A stretch of 64,000 bases of DNA. It comes from AC-32 sp963736055. Its GTDB lineage: Bacteria; Actinomycetota; Thermoleophilia; Gaiellales; Gaiellaceae. The stretch is taken from contig CAVTNM010000008.1 in NCBI GenBank assembly GCA_963736055.1, positions 1,612,001-1,676,000 of the forward strand. The letters run 5' to 3'. Shown in pieces: positions 36,449 through 44,713 of this stretch (positions are counted from its first letter, which is position 1; the number at the start of each line of letters is the position of its first letter). The notes beneath the pieces were generated by a model that saw nothing but the letters and a program-made list of their open reading frames with translations, was not told the DNA's origin and searched no databases. The translations under genes were made by a program, and so were the position numbers.

Positions 36449-37201
36449 CTAGCCGGCCACGGCGTTGATCAACCGGTCGGCTCTGACCCAGAACGCCTTG
36501 CGCGCGCCGGGGGTGTTCTCGAGCACCGAGAGATGGGTCGCCTGAAAGCCGCCCTGCGAGCGGACGAGCTCGGCGCGCAGCAGCCGGCGCGGATAGCCGG
36601 CGTTCAGCAGCTGCGTCAGGAGATCGCGGGCGCCCTCGGCGCCGACCTGGGTGTCGCGGTCGCCGACGAGGAAGAGGAAGCGGACGCTCGGAGGGATCGA
36701 GCTCAGGTGCAGCCTCGGGTCGAGCAGGATCGGGAAGACGGCGAGCACGGCGCGCGGAGTCCCGATCTGGGGCGCGAGCGCCGTGTAGTCGACGGCGAGG
36801 CCGCCTCCGCGGGAGTAGCCGATCACCACGATCGGCAGCCCCTTCGGGAGCTTCTTCGCGGCGGGCGGAAGGGCGTCGTAGAGGAAGCGGAGGGCCCGCG
36901 AGTCTCCGGGGATCGTCTCGTACCTGGGGTAGAGCACCGCGTTCCCCTCGCGTGCGAGGTGACGGAGCCAGGGCTTGTGGTAGTAGGGCGTGTCCTCGCG
37001 CGCGTCGCCCCGGCCGTGCACGAAGACCACCATCGCCCTCGGCTTGCGCCCCGTCGGCTCGAACAGCCACACCTGGTGCGTGCCGGTGCCGATACTGGTC
37101 TCCCGCACGCGCGGGGCCGCCGGCTCGGAGGTCGATCCGCCGCAGCCCGCCGACAGCAGCAGCGGCACCGCGAGCAGCGTCAGGTGTTTAGCTCGTAACA
37201 C
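36449..37201 (-). CDS. Lipoprotein alpha/beta hydrolase
   Basis: 250 residues. Signal peptide with lipobox LLSAGC (Cys at about 20), so anchored to the outer face of the membrane. VVFVHGRGDAREDTPYY is the oxyanion strand, IGYSRGGGLAV carries the nucleophile, DRDTQVG the acid, and a C-terminal His (QATHLSVLEN) completes the triad. Starts with GTG 37201, 14 nt inside the upstream gene, thus co-transcribed with the membrane protein. Confidence 0.78.
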   Translation of the reverse strand: MLRAKHLTLLAVPLLLSAGCGGSTSEPAAPRVRETSIGTGTHQVWLFEPTGRKPRAMVVFVHGRGDAREDTPYYHKPWLRHLAREGNAVLYPRYETIPGDSRALRFLYDALPPAAKKLPKGLPIVVIGYSRGGGLAVDYTALAPQIGTPRAVLAVFPILLDPRLHLSSIPPSVRFLFLVGDRDTQVGAEGARDLLTQLLNAGYPRRLLRAELVRSQGGFQATHLSVLENTPGARKAFWVRADRLINAVAG

Positions 37202-39119
37202 TCCTGACGGATTCTAGGCGAAGCCCGCGGTCGGTCCGCGTCACGTCCACGCCGACCAGGTGCCAGCCGCCCCGGCCGAGAGGAACGCCGATGCGGTTGT
37301 GACCGGTCACCCGCACCGAGCGCACGGGCCGTCCGCGGACCGAGAACGTGATCCGGTCGGGGTCGCGCGTCGTCACTACGACCCGCAACCGCGAGCCGCG
37401 CGCCCAGAACGCCGTGTGCCTGTGCTCCGGCGCGCCGCGGGCCCACCCCTGGCAGAAGACGATCGGGCGCCGCGGCTCCGGGACCTTCGGCTGCCCACGT
37501 GGCCGGCCGGGCGCGAACATGGTCACGGCGCCGTCGTGGGCGAGGTCGCCGTAGCCGTGATCGACGAGCGCCCGCCACGCGAACCAGGCGCGGCCCGTGC
37601 CCGCGTAGAGGCCGGAATGGAGCGCCACATAGCGGACTCCGAGCCGGCGCAGAAGCGTCTCGGTCCCGGGCCGCCAGTCGCCGCAGTTGAGGGGCTCGAG
37701 CCGGAGCGCGAGCAGAGCCGCGTTCTGCGGCGCGATCGTCGAGTAGCCGCCCGGCCGCTGTCGCTCCGCCTCCTGGTCGTAGTAGGGGTAGATGCTCCCG
37801 AGCTGGACCGACGGGTGGAAGACGGGCAGCTCGAGCAGGCGGCCCGGCGGCTGCGAGCGCAACGCCTCGTAGGCGCGGTTTCCCGTGTCGGCCGCGGCGG
37901 CCTCGTAGATGCTCACGCGTAGGTCTGCGCCGACCGCGACCACTGCCACCACCGCGGCCAGCGGCCAGCGGAGTCGCGAGATGGAGACCGCGGCGAGAGC
38001 GGCCAGCGCCAGGCAGGCCACCGGCATCTGCCGCTCCGGAACACGTGGGTAGCGCAGCGGCGGCAGGTGGTGCCAGAGGAACGAGTAGAGCGGCAGGTTG
38101 GTTCCAAACGCAAGCAGCACGGGCACGAGCAGGCCGACCGCAAGGGCCAGCGCGAGGCCGTAACGGCGGGAGGCGAGGAGCAGCCCGAGCCCGGCCAGGG
38201 CCAACAGCGGCGTCAGCCAGCCGAGGAAGACGAAGCTCTCCAGCCCGTGCCGGGGGTGGCGGGTGACGAAGTCGAGCCCGTCTGCCGAGTAGTGCGAGAC
38301 CTCACGGAGTGTCCGGCCGCCCGAGCCGATCGAGCCCGACACGGCGCGGTCACCCACGAGGAGAGCGGCCCCGACGGCGACGGCGGTCGCGAGCGCCGCC
38401 CCGGCGAGCACCCGTGGATCCCGGCTCCGGCAGACGGCGTACAGCGCGAAGAACGGGATCGCGCCCAACGCGAGGTGGACGTCGGAGAACGGGATCGAGG
38501 CCAGCGCCGCACCCGCGCCCAGGAGCCACCACAGGCTCCCCCGCCGCGACCGCTCGAAGGCCCAGAGCGCGAGCGGGAGGAGCGTCGAGATCGGGCCCCT
38601 GAGGTGTCCGGCGCTCTGGGCGACGCGGTAGGGAGCCAGCGCGAACACCAGGCCGCCCACGAGCGCGGCGCCTCTCGGTAAGCCGAGCTCTCGTAACCAG
38701 AGATACGCGAACGCGCCCGCCGCCAGGTAGGTGAGCAGGATGAAGAGGTTCCAGCCGAGCACGTCGCCGAAGACGGCGCTCAACGGCCAGAACGGGAGCC
38801 CGAACGGCCAGCCGCCGAAGTTCGCGCGCGGCGGGCTCTCGGGCTGGAAGGTGTACGGGTCGCGCCAGGGCGCTCGACCGTGCTCGAGCTCATGGCCGAC
38901 GAGCCAGAGGTGGTACTCGGCCTGCAGGTGATCGCCGGCCGCCGCCTCGCCCGGGACGGTCGTCGCCCGCGCGAGGAAGTGCGAACCGGCGTGCTGGAGC
39001 GCGGGCCAGGTGGCCGCGACTCCGGCGCCCAGGTAGAGCGCGCAGACGAGCGCTACAAGGCCCGGGCGGCCGAGAGCAGCTCGTCGAAGTTCGGCACCTC
39101 GGCCGTCTCGTAGCGCCAT
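37188..39119 (-). CDS. Polytopic membrane protein, GT-C glycosyltransferase-like
   Basis: 643 residues with about 11 hydrophobic segments in the first ~430 residues and a soluble extracytoplasmic C-terminal domain. The first loop has an acidic pair (EYHLWLVGHELEHGRAPWRDPYTF), like the catalytic loop of GT-C lipid-linked-sugar transferases (mannosyltransferase/ArnT style). This suggests transfer of a sugar from a polyprenyl carrier to wall or lipid acceptors. ATG 39119 lies inside the 3' end of the selenoprotein gene (67-nt overlap); no later standard start precedes helix 1. Confidence 0.7.
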   Translation of the reverse strand: MALRDGRGAELRRAALGRPGLVALVCALYLGAGVAATWPALQHAGSHFLARATTVPGEAAAGDHLQAEYHLWLVGHELEHGRAPWRDPYTFQPESPPRANFGGWPFGLPFWPLSAVFGDVLGWNLFILLTYLAAGAFAYLWLRELGLPRGAALVGGLVFALAPYRVAQSAGHLRGPISTLLPLALWAFERSRRGSLWWLLGAGAALASIPFSDVHLALGAIPFFALYAVCRSRDPRVLAGAALATAVAVGAALLVGDRAVSGSIGSGGRTLREVSHYSADGLDFVTRHPRHGLESFVFLGWLTPLLALAGLGLLLASRRYGLALALAVGLLVPVLLAFGTNLPLYSFLWHHLPPLRYPRVPERQMPVACLALAALAAVSISRLRWPLAAVVAVVAVGADLRVSIYEAAAADTGNRAYEALRSQPPGRLLELPVFHPSVQLGSIYPYYDQEAERQRPGGYSTIAPQNAALLALRLEPLNCGDWRPGTETLLRRLGVRYVALHSGLYAGTGRAWFAWRALVDHGYGDLAHDGAVTMFAPGRPRGQPKVPEPRRPIVFCQGWARGAPEHRHTAFWARGSRLRVVVTTRDPDRITFSVRGRPVRSVRVTGHNRIGVPLGRGGWHLVGVDVTRTDRGLRLESVRSVTS

Positions 39120-39511
39120 GCGCCGCGGACCGTACCGCTCGAGTCGACGAGGAACGCCGTTCGCTCGGCCACGTCCGCGAAGCCGCGAAAGTCGTGCGCA
39201 ATGCCGAAGCCGCGCACCGCATCCGCGTTCCAGTCGGAGAGCAGCGGGAAGTTCAGGTCGAGGGCCTGCATCCAGGAGATGTGCGTCCAGGGCGAGTCCC
39301 GCGACACGCCGAGAGCCTGCACGCCCGCCTCCTCGAACTCCGCGCTCCTGTCACGCAGGAGCTCCATCTCGTTCGTTCAGGTCGAGGACCAGTCGAAGAG
39401 GTAGAAGAGAAGCAAGACCGGCTTCTCGGCCGCGAGCTCGCGCAGCGAGACGCGCTCCCGCGGCCCCATCCAGACGCGAACGTCCGGCACCTGCTCTCCG
39501 ACGGCCAGCAT
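39053..39511 (-). CDS. Selenocysteine-containing AhpE/BCP-like peroxiredoxin (TGA = Sec45)
   Basis: 152 residues if the in-frame TGA at 39379-39377 is read as selenocysteine. Before it: MLAVGEQVPDV and KPVLLLFYLFDWSST; after it: TNEMELLRDRSAEFEEAG, DLNFPLLSDWNADAVRGFGI and a C-terminal AFLVDSSGTVRGAWRY, a complete 1-Cys-type peroxiredoxin. Residue 45 is exactly where AhpE-type enzymes have the peroxidatic Cys, with Ser at -3. The protein has no cysteine elsewhere, so without Sec it would have no redox residue. A SECIS-like hairpin follows the TGA. ATG 39511 is 8 nt after a TAGGCT -10 box. A tool that stops at TGA would report only 39053-39367. Confidence 0.85.
39344..39362 (-). promoter_or_regulatory. 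Bacterial SECIS-type hairpin
   Basis: On the mRNA, GCUCCUG (39362-39356) pairs perfectly with CAGGAGC (39350-39344), closing a 5-nt loop CGUGA with G in second position. The stem begins 14 nt, and the loop 21 nt, after the UGA. Short stem, small loop with an early G and this distance are the features that let SelB recruit Sec-tRNA in bacteria. Confidence 0.8.
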
Positions 39512-39519
39512 CAGCTGCC

Positions 39520-39525
39520 AGCCTA
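39520..39525 (-). promoter_or_regulatory. -10 box for the selenoprotein gene
   Basis: TAGGCT on the minus strand ends 8 nt before ATG 39511, matching the leaderless pattern of other genes here, and supports the gene beginning upstream of the TGA. Confidence 0.4.
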
Positions 39526-39545
39526 GACCGTCCCCGGGCCGGCGG

Positions 39546-40619
39546 TCAGCCGTGGGGGAAGAGTCGCGCCTCCGCGGCCTGGTAATGGGCGGGATCGCGG
39601 TCGATCCGTGCGCCTGGGCGCTGGGCCTGGAGGCTCAGGAGGCTCTCGTTTGCACCATGGTCGAGCGTCTCGTAGGTGCGGAAGCGAAGCGCCGTGCCGC
39701 CGCCCGTGCCTCTCGTCCGGAGCTCGACCGGCTTGTAGGTGCCCGGATCGACGTAGTAGGTCGTGTGCCCATCGGCCGAGGCGATCTCGATCGTGTCCTG
39801 GCCGTCGATCGTCCGGTGACCGACGACGCGGGCCTCGCCAGAACGCAGCAGCGCCAGGATCTGGCCGCGGAAGTCCGACGAGGTGGGATCCGCTGACGAG
39901 TCGTCGTCGCTCGCCGGCGGAGGCTTCGGCACGCTGGAGGCAGGGATGACCGTCAGGGAGATCGCTCGGCTGTTCAGGCTGACCTTGAAAGCGATCACCT
40001 CGGTGCCGCCCTTGAGCCCCTTCGCCTGCTTCGTGGTGATGACGGCCGTTGTGACGTGGGCGCCCTTCGCCTGGGCTGCGCGCCCCGGCACGCGGAGGAT
40101 GGCCGTTCCCGGCTTCGGTCCGGGCTCGATGTCGTAGGAGTTCAGCTCGGCCGGCGTCGCCGTTGACTCCGGTGCTGACACGTAGATCGTGTCGCGGGCC
40201 GGGTCGTAGACCTCTTCGCGGCCGTCCGCGGTCGCCGTCTCGACGACCGACCCGTCCGGCGCAGTCTGGATCTGCCGGCCGTCATGAGGCTGGCTCTCCT
40301 GCTGCCAGCTCTCGTCGCGCCAGGTGATCGTGCTCCCGTCGGGGTTGGTCTGGGAGCCGTGCATGTCGACGTGCAGGATCGTGCCCGGCGAGGGCGCGAC
40401 CGCCGCGGCGGCGCGGTCGACGACGGAGGCACCCGTGCTGTCCCGCGAGACGATGCTCAGCGCTCCGAGCGCGGCCGCGGCGACGACCGCCGCGGCGAGG
40501 GCCGAGCGCAGCACGAGCGCGCGCCTGCGGCGGCCCGGGGAGCGGTCGAGCTCGCGGTGGACGGCCTCCTCGAGCGCGTCGCGGTAGTCGATCAGCGAGG
40601 TGGGGAGCGTGCTGTTCAC
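39546..40619 (-). CDS. Membrane-anchored ECF partner protein (putative anti-sigma/sensor)
   Basis: 357 residues. A short cytoplasmic N-terminus (VNSTLPTSLIDYRDALEEAV and onward), a basic stop-transfer, one transmembrane helix (about 27-48, LVLRSALAAAVVAAAALGAL), and a large outside domain rich in beta-strands with LHVDMHGSQTN and repeated threonines, resembling LolA/RseB-like lipoprotein folds. No zinc-binding HxxxCxxC. GTG 40619 overlaps the ECF sigma stop as GTGA, the usual sigma/anti-sigma layout. Confidence 0.7.
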   Translation of the reverse strand: MNSTLPTSLIDYRDALEEAVHRELDRSPGRRRRALVLRSALAAAVVAAAALGALSIVSRDSTGASVVDRAAAAVAPSPGTILHVDMHGSQTNPDGSTITWRDESWQQESQPHDGRQIQTAPDGSVVETATADGREEVYDPARDTIYVSAPESTATPAELNSYDIEPGPKPGTAILRVPGRAAQAKGAHVTTAVITTKQAKGLKGGTEVIAFKVSLNSRAISLTVIPASSVPKPPPASDDDSSADPTSSDFRGQILALLRSGEARVVGHRTIDGQDTIEIASADGHTTYYVDPGTYKPVELRTRGTGGGTALRFRTYETLDHGANESLLSLQAQRPGARIDRDPAHYQAAEARLFPHG

Positions 40620-41203
40620 AGGTCCTCCTTGGGAGCGGAGAGTGCGAGGCGCCGGAGGGCGCGGGACACGCGCAGGCGCGCGGCGGCCGGGCGGATCGCC
40701 AGCCGCTTCGCCACCTGCGCGTAGGAAAGCTCGTCGAGGACGCGCAGCTCGAGGGCGCTCCGCTCGTGCTCGGGCAGCGAGCCGAGGCACCGTTCGAGGG
40801 CCAGCCGCGGCGAGAGCCGCTCCTCGACCTCGGCGTAGCCGTCGTCGGCCGCGAGGTCGAGCGGCAGGCCCAGGCGTTCGCGCGCGCGGGTCTCGACGCG
40901 GTCGCGGCGGGCGGTGTCGGCGAGCACGTTCGCGGCGATCCCGAGCAGCCAGGGCAGCGCCGTTCCGTTCCGTTCGTCCCGGAAGCGGCCTCTGACGAGC
41001 CACGCGCGGGCGAAGGTCTCCGCCGTCAGGTCGCTCGCCGCCCAGTCGATCCGCCGGTGGGCCCAGCGATAGACCGCGTCGACGTGGCGCGCGTAGAGCT
41101 CGGAGAACGCGCACGGGTCCGTGACGGCGGCGCGCATGAGCGAGGCGTCGGTTCTGCCCCGATAGCGGCTATCCCTGAGCTCACCGGTCACTACCCACTC
41201 CAT
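40616..41203 (-). CDS. ECF-type RNA polymerase sigma factor
   Basis: 195 residues. Region 2 has FSELYARHVDAVYRWAHRRI and DLTAETFARAWLVRG; region 4 has LPEHERSALELRVLDELSYAQVAKRL followed by the recognition helix AAARLRVSRALRRL. Lacks regions 1.1 and 3. Directs polymerase to stress-type promoters, likely restrained by the coupled membrane protein. The C-terminal helix ends SAPKEDL. Confidence 0.9.
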   Translation of the reverse strand: MEWVVTGELRDSRYRGRTDASLMRAAVTDPCAFSELYARHVDAVYRWAHRRIDWAASDLTAETFARAWLVRGRFRDERNGTALPWLLGIAANVLADTARRDRVETRARERLGLPLDLAADDGYAEVEERLSPRLALERCLGSLPEHERSALELRVLDELSYAQVAKRLAIRPAAARLRVSRALRRLALSAPKEDL

Positions 41204-41273
41204 CGCACGCCGGCCCTCGGATGTATCCCGCGTACGAGCTTACGGCTGCAGTGCCGCGCGGCGCGAGGCCACG

Positions 41274-42356
41274 CTAGCCGCAGCACCAGCGTTCGATCCG
41301 GGCTCCACGGCCGAACTGCTGCGTGATACGCGAGACGCCGACGAGCTTTCGCGGGTTCGTACGGACGAAGACCCACTGGTTCGCCGTCGGCCACGTCACG
41401 AGCAGCCAGCGCCCGTCCGGCGACCACGCGAGCTGCTGGAACACGCCCGTCCCGCGGAACAACGTGCGCCCGCTCGAGAGCGAGAAGACGTTGCTGCCGT
41501 CGCCGGCGACCCGGATCGCCGCGACCTCGGGCGTGCGGCCCACGAAGGCGGCGTCGCGGTCGGCGGTCGCGTCGGAGGGGTCGTCGGCTGCGACCACCTT
41601 CGCGCCTTCGTAGGCGCGAGTGCGGTGCGGCGAGAAGACGAGCAGCGTGCGGCCGTCGGCCGACCAGGCCAGCTTCGTCGGCTGGGCCGCCACCCGCCTC
41701 AGCACCGCGCCGGTGTCGGCATCGACCACGACAACGTCAGGCCCGTCCGAGTAGGCGAGCACGCGGCCGGGCCCGGGCCGCCAGGCGGGCGGGACGAGAG
41801 CCGCCGCCCCGAGCGCACGGTCCCCGGTGCCGTCGCCGGCCACGATCCGCAGCCGCCCCTTCGAGACGTAGGCGATCCGCGTGTCGGTGCGGCTGCCGGT
41901 CCAGGCCGGGAAGCGCGGGGATGGGCGTGCGAGCGCCCAGCGCACGCCTCCCTTCGAGTCGAGTGCAACGAGCTGGTTCGCGCGTGTCGCCGCCACGAAC
42001 AGCCCGTGCGGGGAGAAGCTCGCGTCCCGGTAATGCCCCAGGAGCCGCTTGGATCCGTCCTGGTGCACCAGCCATACGCCGCTGCGGCTGGTGACGAGCA
42101 ACTGGCCGGGCGCGGGGAGTGAGAAGAGCGCGGGCTCCGCCTGCTCTATCCCCACCGATTTCCTAAGCGAGTGGACGACCGAGCGGCCGGGCGGGCTCAG
42201 CGCCGCGGCGACGACCGCCGCCACGAGTGCGACGGCGACGAGCGGCCGGGCGTGGCGGCGCGGCCAGGCAACCGGCTCGCGCTCGACGTACGCGCGCCGG
42301 ACAACGGCCCACGCGCGGTCCTGCGCCTCCTGCTCGTTCGGAGCCCGGAACCTCAC
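41274..42356 (-). CDS. Membrane-anchored TolB/WD40-like propeller protein, ECF partner
   Basis: 360 residues. Cytoplasmic N-terminus (RFRAPNEQEAQDRAWAVVRR), one transmembrane helix (HARPLVAVALVAAVVAAALS, about 35-55), then repeated beta-propeller blades marked by PDGRWLLVTWP, ADGRTLLVFSP, SPHGLFVAAT and RIAYVSKGRLRIV. The GTG start overlaps the sigma-factor stop as GTGA. Probably an anti-sigma/sensor protein that reads extracytoplasmic signals; no zinc-finger anti-sigma motif. Ends in an unusual CCG tail with paired cysteines. Confidence 0.75.
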   Translation of the reverse strand: MRFRAPNEQEAQDRAWAVVRRAYVEREPVAWPRRHARPLVAVALVAAVVAAALSPPGRSVVHSLRKSVGIEQAEPALFSLPAPGQLLVTSRSGVWLVHQDGSKRLLGHYRDASFSPHGLFVAATRANQLVALDSKGGVRWALARPSPRFPAWTGSRTDTRIAYVSKGRLRIVAGDGTGDRALGAAALVPPAWRPGPGRVLAYSDGPDVVVVDADTGAVLRRVAAQPTKLAWSADGRTLLVFSPHRTRAYEGAKVVAADDPSDATADRDAAFVGRTPEVAAIRVAGDGSNVFSLSSGRTLFRGTGVFQQLAWSPDGRWLLVTWPTANQWVFVRTNPRKLVGVSRITQQFGRGARIERWCCG

Positions 42357-42877
42357 TGCAGCCGCTCCTTCAGCGCATCCAGCCCGCGGCGCAGGCGCGA
42401 GTTGACCGTCCCGCGCGGCAGCTCGAGGAGCTCGGCGATCTCGCCGGGGGTGTAGTCGAGCAGGTAACGCAGGACGATCACGGCTCGGTGCTCCGGCGAG
42501 AGGCGGCCCAGCTCGCGCAGCAGCTCGTCGTCGCGCTCGGGCCGCTCGGGCGCCGGCGCGTCGACTGCCTCGGCCTCGGGGCGCAGCGCGCGGGCGCGCG
42601 CCCAGTCGATCGCGCGGTTGACGACGATCCGGTGCAGCCAGGGCCCGAACGGGCGGCGGCGGTCGAAGCTGTCGAGCGCGCGCACCGCGGCCAGGAAGGC
42701 CTCCTGCGCGATGTCCTCCGCGGCGGCGGCGTCCCGGACGACGAGGTACGCCGCGCGGTACGCCGGGCCCCAGTGCGCACGGAAGAGCGCCTCGAAGTCC
42801 GAGGCAGAGCCGGCCTGGGCTCGCCGCACCCAGGCCCGCTCGTCGCGGCTTGTGGCCGCTTGCGGGTCTTTTCCCAT
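42353..42877 (-). CDS. ECF-type RNA polymerase sigma factor (SigE/SigW-like)
   Basis: 174 residues from ATG 42877; a longer form from 42934 would add residues unlike the family. Region 2: FEALFRAHWGPAYRAAYLVVRD and EDIAQEAFLAAVRAL. Region 4: LSPEHRAVIVLRYLLDYTPGEIAELLELPRGTVNSRLRRGL, the complete -35 recognition HTH. Coupled by GTGA overlap to the propeller protein downstream. Second ECF module next to the one at 40616; the two pairs have the same orientation. Confidence 0.9.
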   Translation of the reverse strand: MGKDPQAATSRDERAWVRRAQAGSASDFEALFRAHWGPAYRAAYLVVRDAAAAEDIAQEAFLAAVRALDSFDRRRPFGPWLHRIVVNRAIDWARARALRPEAEAVDAPAPERPERDDELLRELGRLSPEHRAVIVLRYLLDYTPGEIAELLELPRGTVNSRLRRGLDALKERLQ

Positions 42878-43003
42878 CGGCCTGCTTCGGGCCGGTGCCC
42901 AAACCGTGCCCACACGTAGCAATACGGCTGACATTCAACAACAGGTCCCTCTTGTCGTCCGGGGCCGTCCCGCTGTTCACACAGCCTTCACGGCCATCGT
43001 CTC

Positions 43004-43624
43004 CTAGGCGTCGTTCGAGGTACTGCGGTGACGGACGGCCGCGACGGCTTCGAGGCGCGAGTTCACGCCGAGTGCGCGCAGGAGAAGACGGACGTGGTTC
43101 TTGACCGTCTCGGTGCTCAGGTGGAGCTTCTGAGCGATCTGTTTGGTCGATAGCCCTTGCTCGAGAAGGCGAAGCACCTCGGCTTGCCGGGGGGTGAGGT
43201 GCGCGGGGGGCGTGCTGGGCTCGTGGTCCGGGCCGCCCGACAGGAGCCCGAAGACTCCGACGACGTGTTCGCCGTCGGTCAGAGGCACCGCGCTGATGTC
43301 CAGGACGAGACGCGTCCCGTCGGTCGAAACCAGGACCCCGGTCGATTCGGTCGCCGAGGTCGTGCCGAGCACCTTGCGCGCGAAGAGCTCACGTGCCCGA
43401 GGCTGGTCCTCGGCGCCGACGACGGACGTGAAGTGCCGACCGCGAACGTTGCCGAGAAGGCGCTCTGCCGCCGGGTTGATCCACCGTACGACTCCCTCGG
43501 TGTCGAGCACGTAGCTGGGGACGGGAATGCCGGTCAGAGCCTCGTTCGACGTCGCCGCCGACTGCGAGGCCGCCCGCCGTTGTCGCCATTCCGACAGTGT
43601 CGTCGATCGACAACGGCCTGTCAC
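43004..43624 (-). CDS. PAS-LuxR transcriptional regulator
   Basis: 206 residues from GTG 43624. A PAS domain (IPVPSYVLDTEGVVRWINPAAERLLG) with a conserved ligand pocket is followed by a LuxR helix-turn-helix (LTPRQAEVLRLLEQGLSTKQIAQKL ... TVKNHVRLLLRALGV). Senses a small molecule, redox or light signal and binds DNA directly, without a receiver domain. The start was placed downstream of the terminator hairpin of the collagen-like gene; the N-terminal ~25 residues are uncertain. Confidence 0.85.
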   Translation of the reverse strand: MTGRCRSTTLSEWRQRRAASQSAATSNEALTGIPVPSYVLDTEGVVRWINPAAERLLGNVRGRHFTSVVGAEDQPRARELFARKVLGTTSATESTGVLVSTDGTRLVLDISAVPLTDGEHVVGVFGLLSGGPDHEPSTPPAHLTPRQAEVLRLLEQGLSTKQIAQKLHLSTETVKNHVRLLLRALGVNSRLEAVAAVRHRSTSNDA

Positions 43625-43639
43625 GTGTCGCCGAACGCA

Positions 43640-43668
43640 CGAAGGGCGCCGTTGCCGGGCGCCCTTCG
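43640..43668 (-). terminator. Terminator hairpin after the collagen-like gene
   Basis: CGAAGGGCGCC (43640-43650) pairs perfectly with GGCGCCCTTCG (43658-43668), an 11-bp stem with 7-nt loop, 24 nt after the collagen-like stop. No T-run. Confidence 0.55.
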
Positions 43669-43691
43669 CTGTTTGCGTTCTGCTGTGGACG

Positions 43692-44534
43692 CTACTGCTG
43701 TCCGAAGACGAACGAGTTGCCATTGACGCTGATGCTCCGGAGGATGGCCGTGAGGTCCGTCCCGCCGGTGAAGCCGGTCGTCACGTAGATGCCGCTGACG
43801 ACTTCAGAGCCGTGGTTCGCGAGCACCGACGCCCAGCTCTGCTGTCCCGCGGGCGAGCCCGGGAAGTTGTGCTCTCCCGTTCCGTCGCACGAGTCGTCGT
43901 CGTAGCGAACGTTCTCGCCCGAGACCTGGAACGTGTGGAACACGTTCTTGGCCGGGACCGTCGTCGCGCACTGTGTCGCGTCGAAGATCACGTCGTCGTT
44001 GTCGTTGTTGAGGAAGATCCGCAGGTACGGCGCGCCGATCGGGGCCGCGTCGGCCGCCGAGTACATCGACGTGTACGAGAGCTGCGCGATCTGGTCGAGC
44101 CTGAGGCCGTTCGCCCCGTTGTACCGCACGGAGCCGGCCCAGGCGCCGCCGTTCGAGTACGGGCCGAACTGCGCCCCGTCCAGAGAGGTCGCGACGCTCG
44201 CGTTGGTCCCGGCGAAGTCGCCGGTGAGCCGGTGCATCGCCGGGGCCGGTGCGCCCTGCGGCCCGTGCGGGCCGGTCGCTCCGTCCTGACCGTCCTTGCC
44301 CGCCGGTCCCTGGGCGCCCTGCGCGCCCTTGGCACCCTGCGCACCCTGCTCGCCCTTGGCGCCCTTCGCGCCGTGCAGCTCCTTGCGGGCTCCCGGCGAG
44401 AGATCGGCCATATGGACGGCGCCGTCCTGGATCTGGCTTGACGACGTGATGATGTACTTCTTGGCGGCGAATGCGCCCGAGGTGACCGCGAGCACTCCGA
44501 CGAGCACCGCGATCAAGGTGATTCCCTTCTTCAA
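43692..44534 (-). CDS. Secreted collagen-like protein
   Basis: 280 residues. Signal peptide (KKGITLIAVLVGVLAVTSGAFA) preceded by AAAGGA and a TTG start. Then a short N-domain, a collagen-like block of about 12 G-x-y triplets (residues ~55-92: GAKGAKGEQGAQGAKGAQG), and a C-terminal ~190-residue beta-rich domain with paired cysteines. Triplets should trimerise as a triple helix on the cell surface. There is no sortase or lipid anchor, so it may be a released filament or exosporium-like protein. Function unknown. Confidence 0.8.
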   Translation of the reverse strand: MKKGITLIAVLVGVLAVTSGAFAAKKYIITSSSQIQDGAVHMADLSPGARKELHGAKGAKGEQGAQGAKGAQGAQGPAGKDGQDGATGPHGPQGAPAPAMHRLTGDFAGTNASVATSLDGAQFGPYSNGGAWAGSVRYNGANGLRLDQIAQLSYTSMYSAADAAPIGAPYLRIFLNNDNDDVIFDATQCATTVPAKNVFHTFQVSGENVRYDDDSCDGTGEHNFPGSPAGQQSWASVLANHGSEVVSGIYVTTGFTGGTDLTAILRSISVNGNSFVFGQQ

Positions 44535-44713
44535 GGTGGTTCCTTTCCGTCCCAGGCTCGTTCAACATGACGGGGCGGAAAGCAGCTTTCGGCCTGGGAA
44601 TCTCTGCGCTGCTCTCGCTTGGAAGACGGTAGTCCAGCCCTCGTCGAGCCACCATGACGCGAAGTGGTTGGTTTCGAGGCGCCCGAGCCGGAAGGCGAGG
44701 TGTCGAGAGCTCG

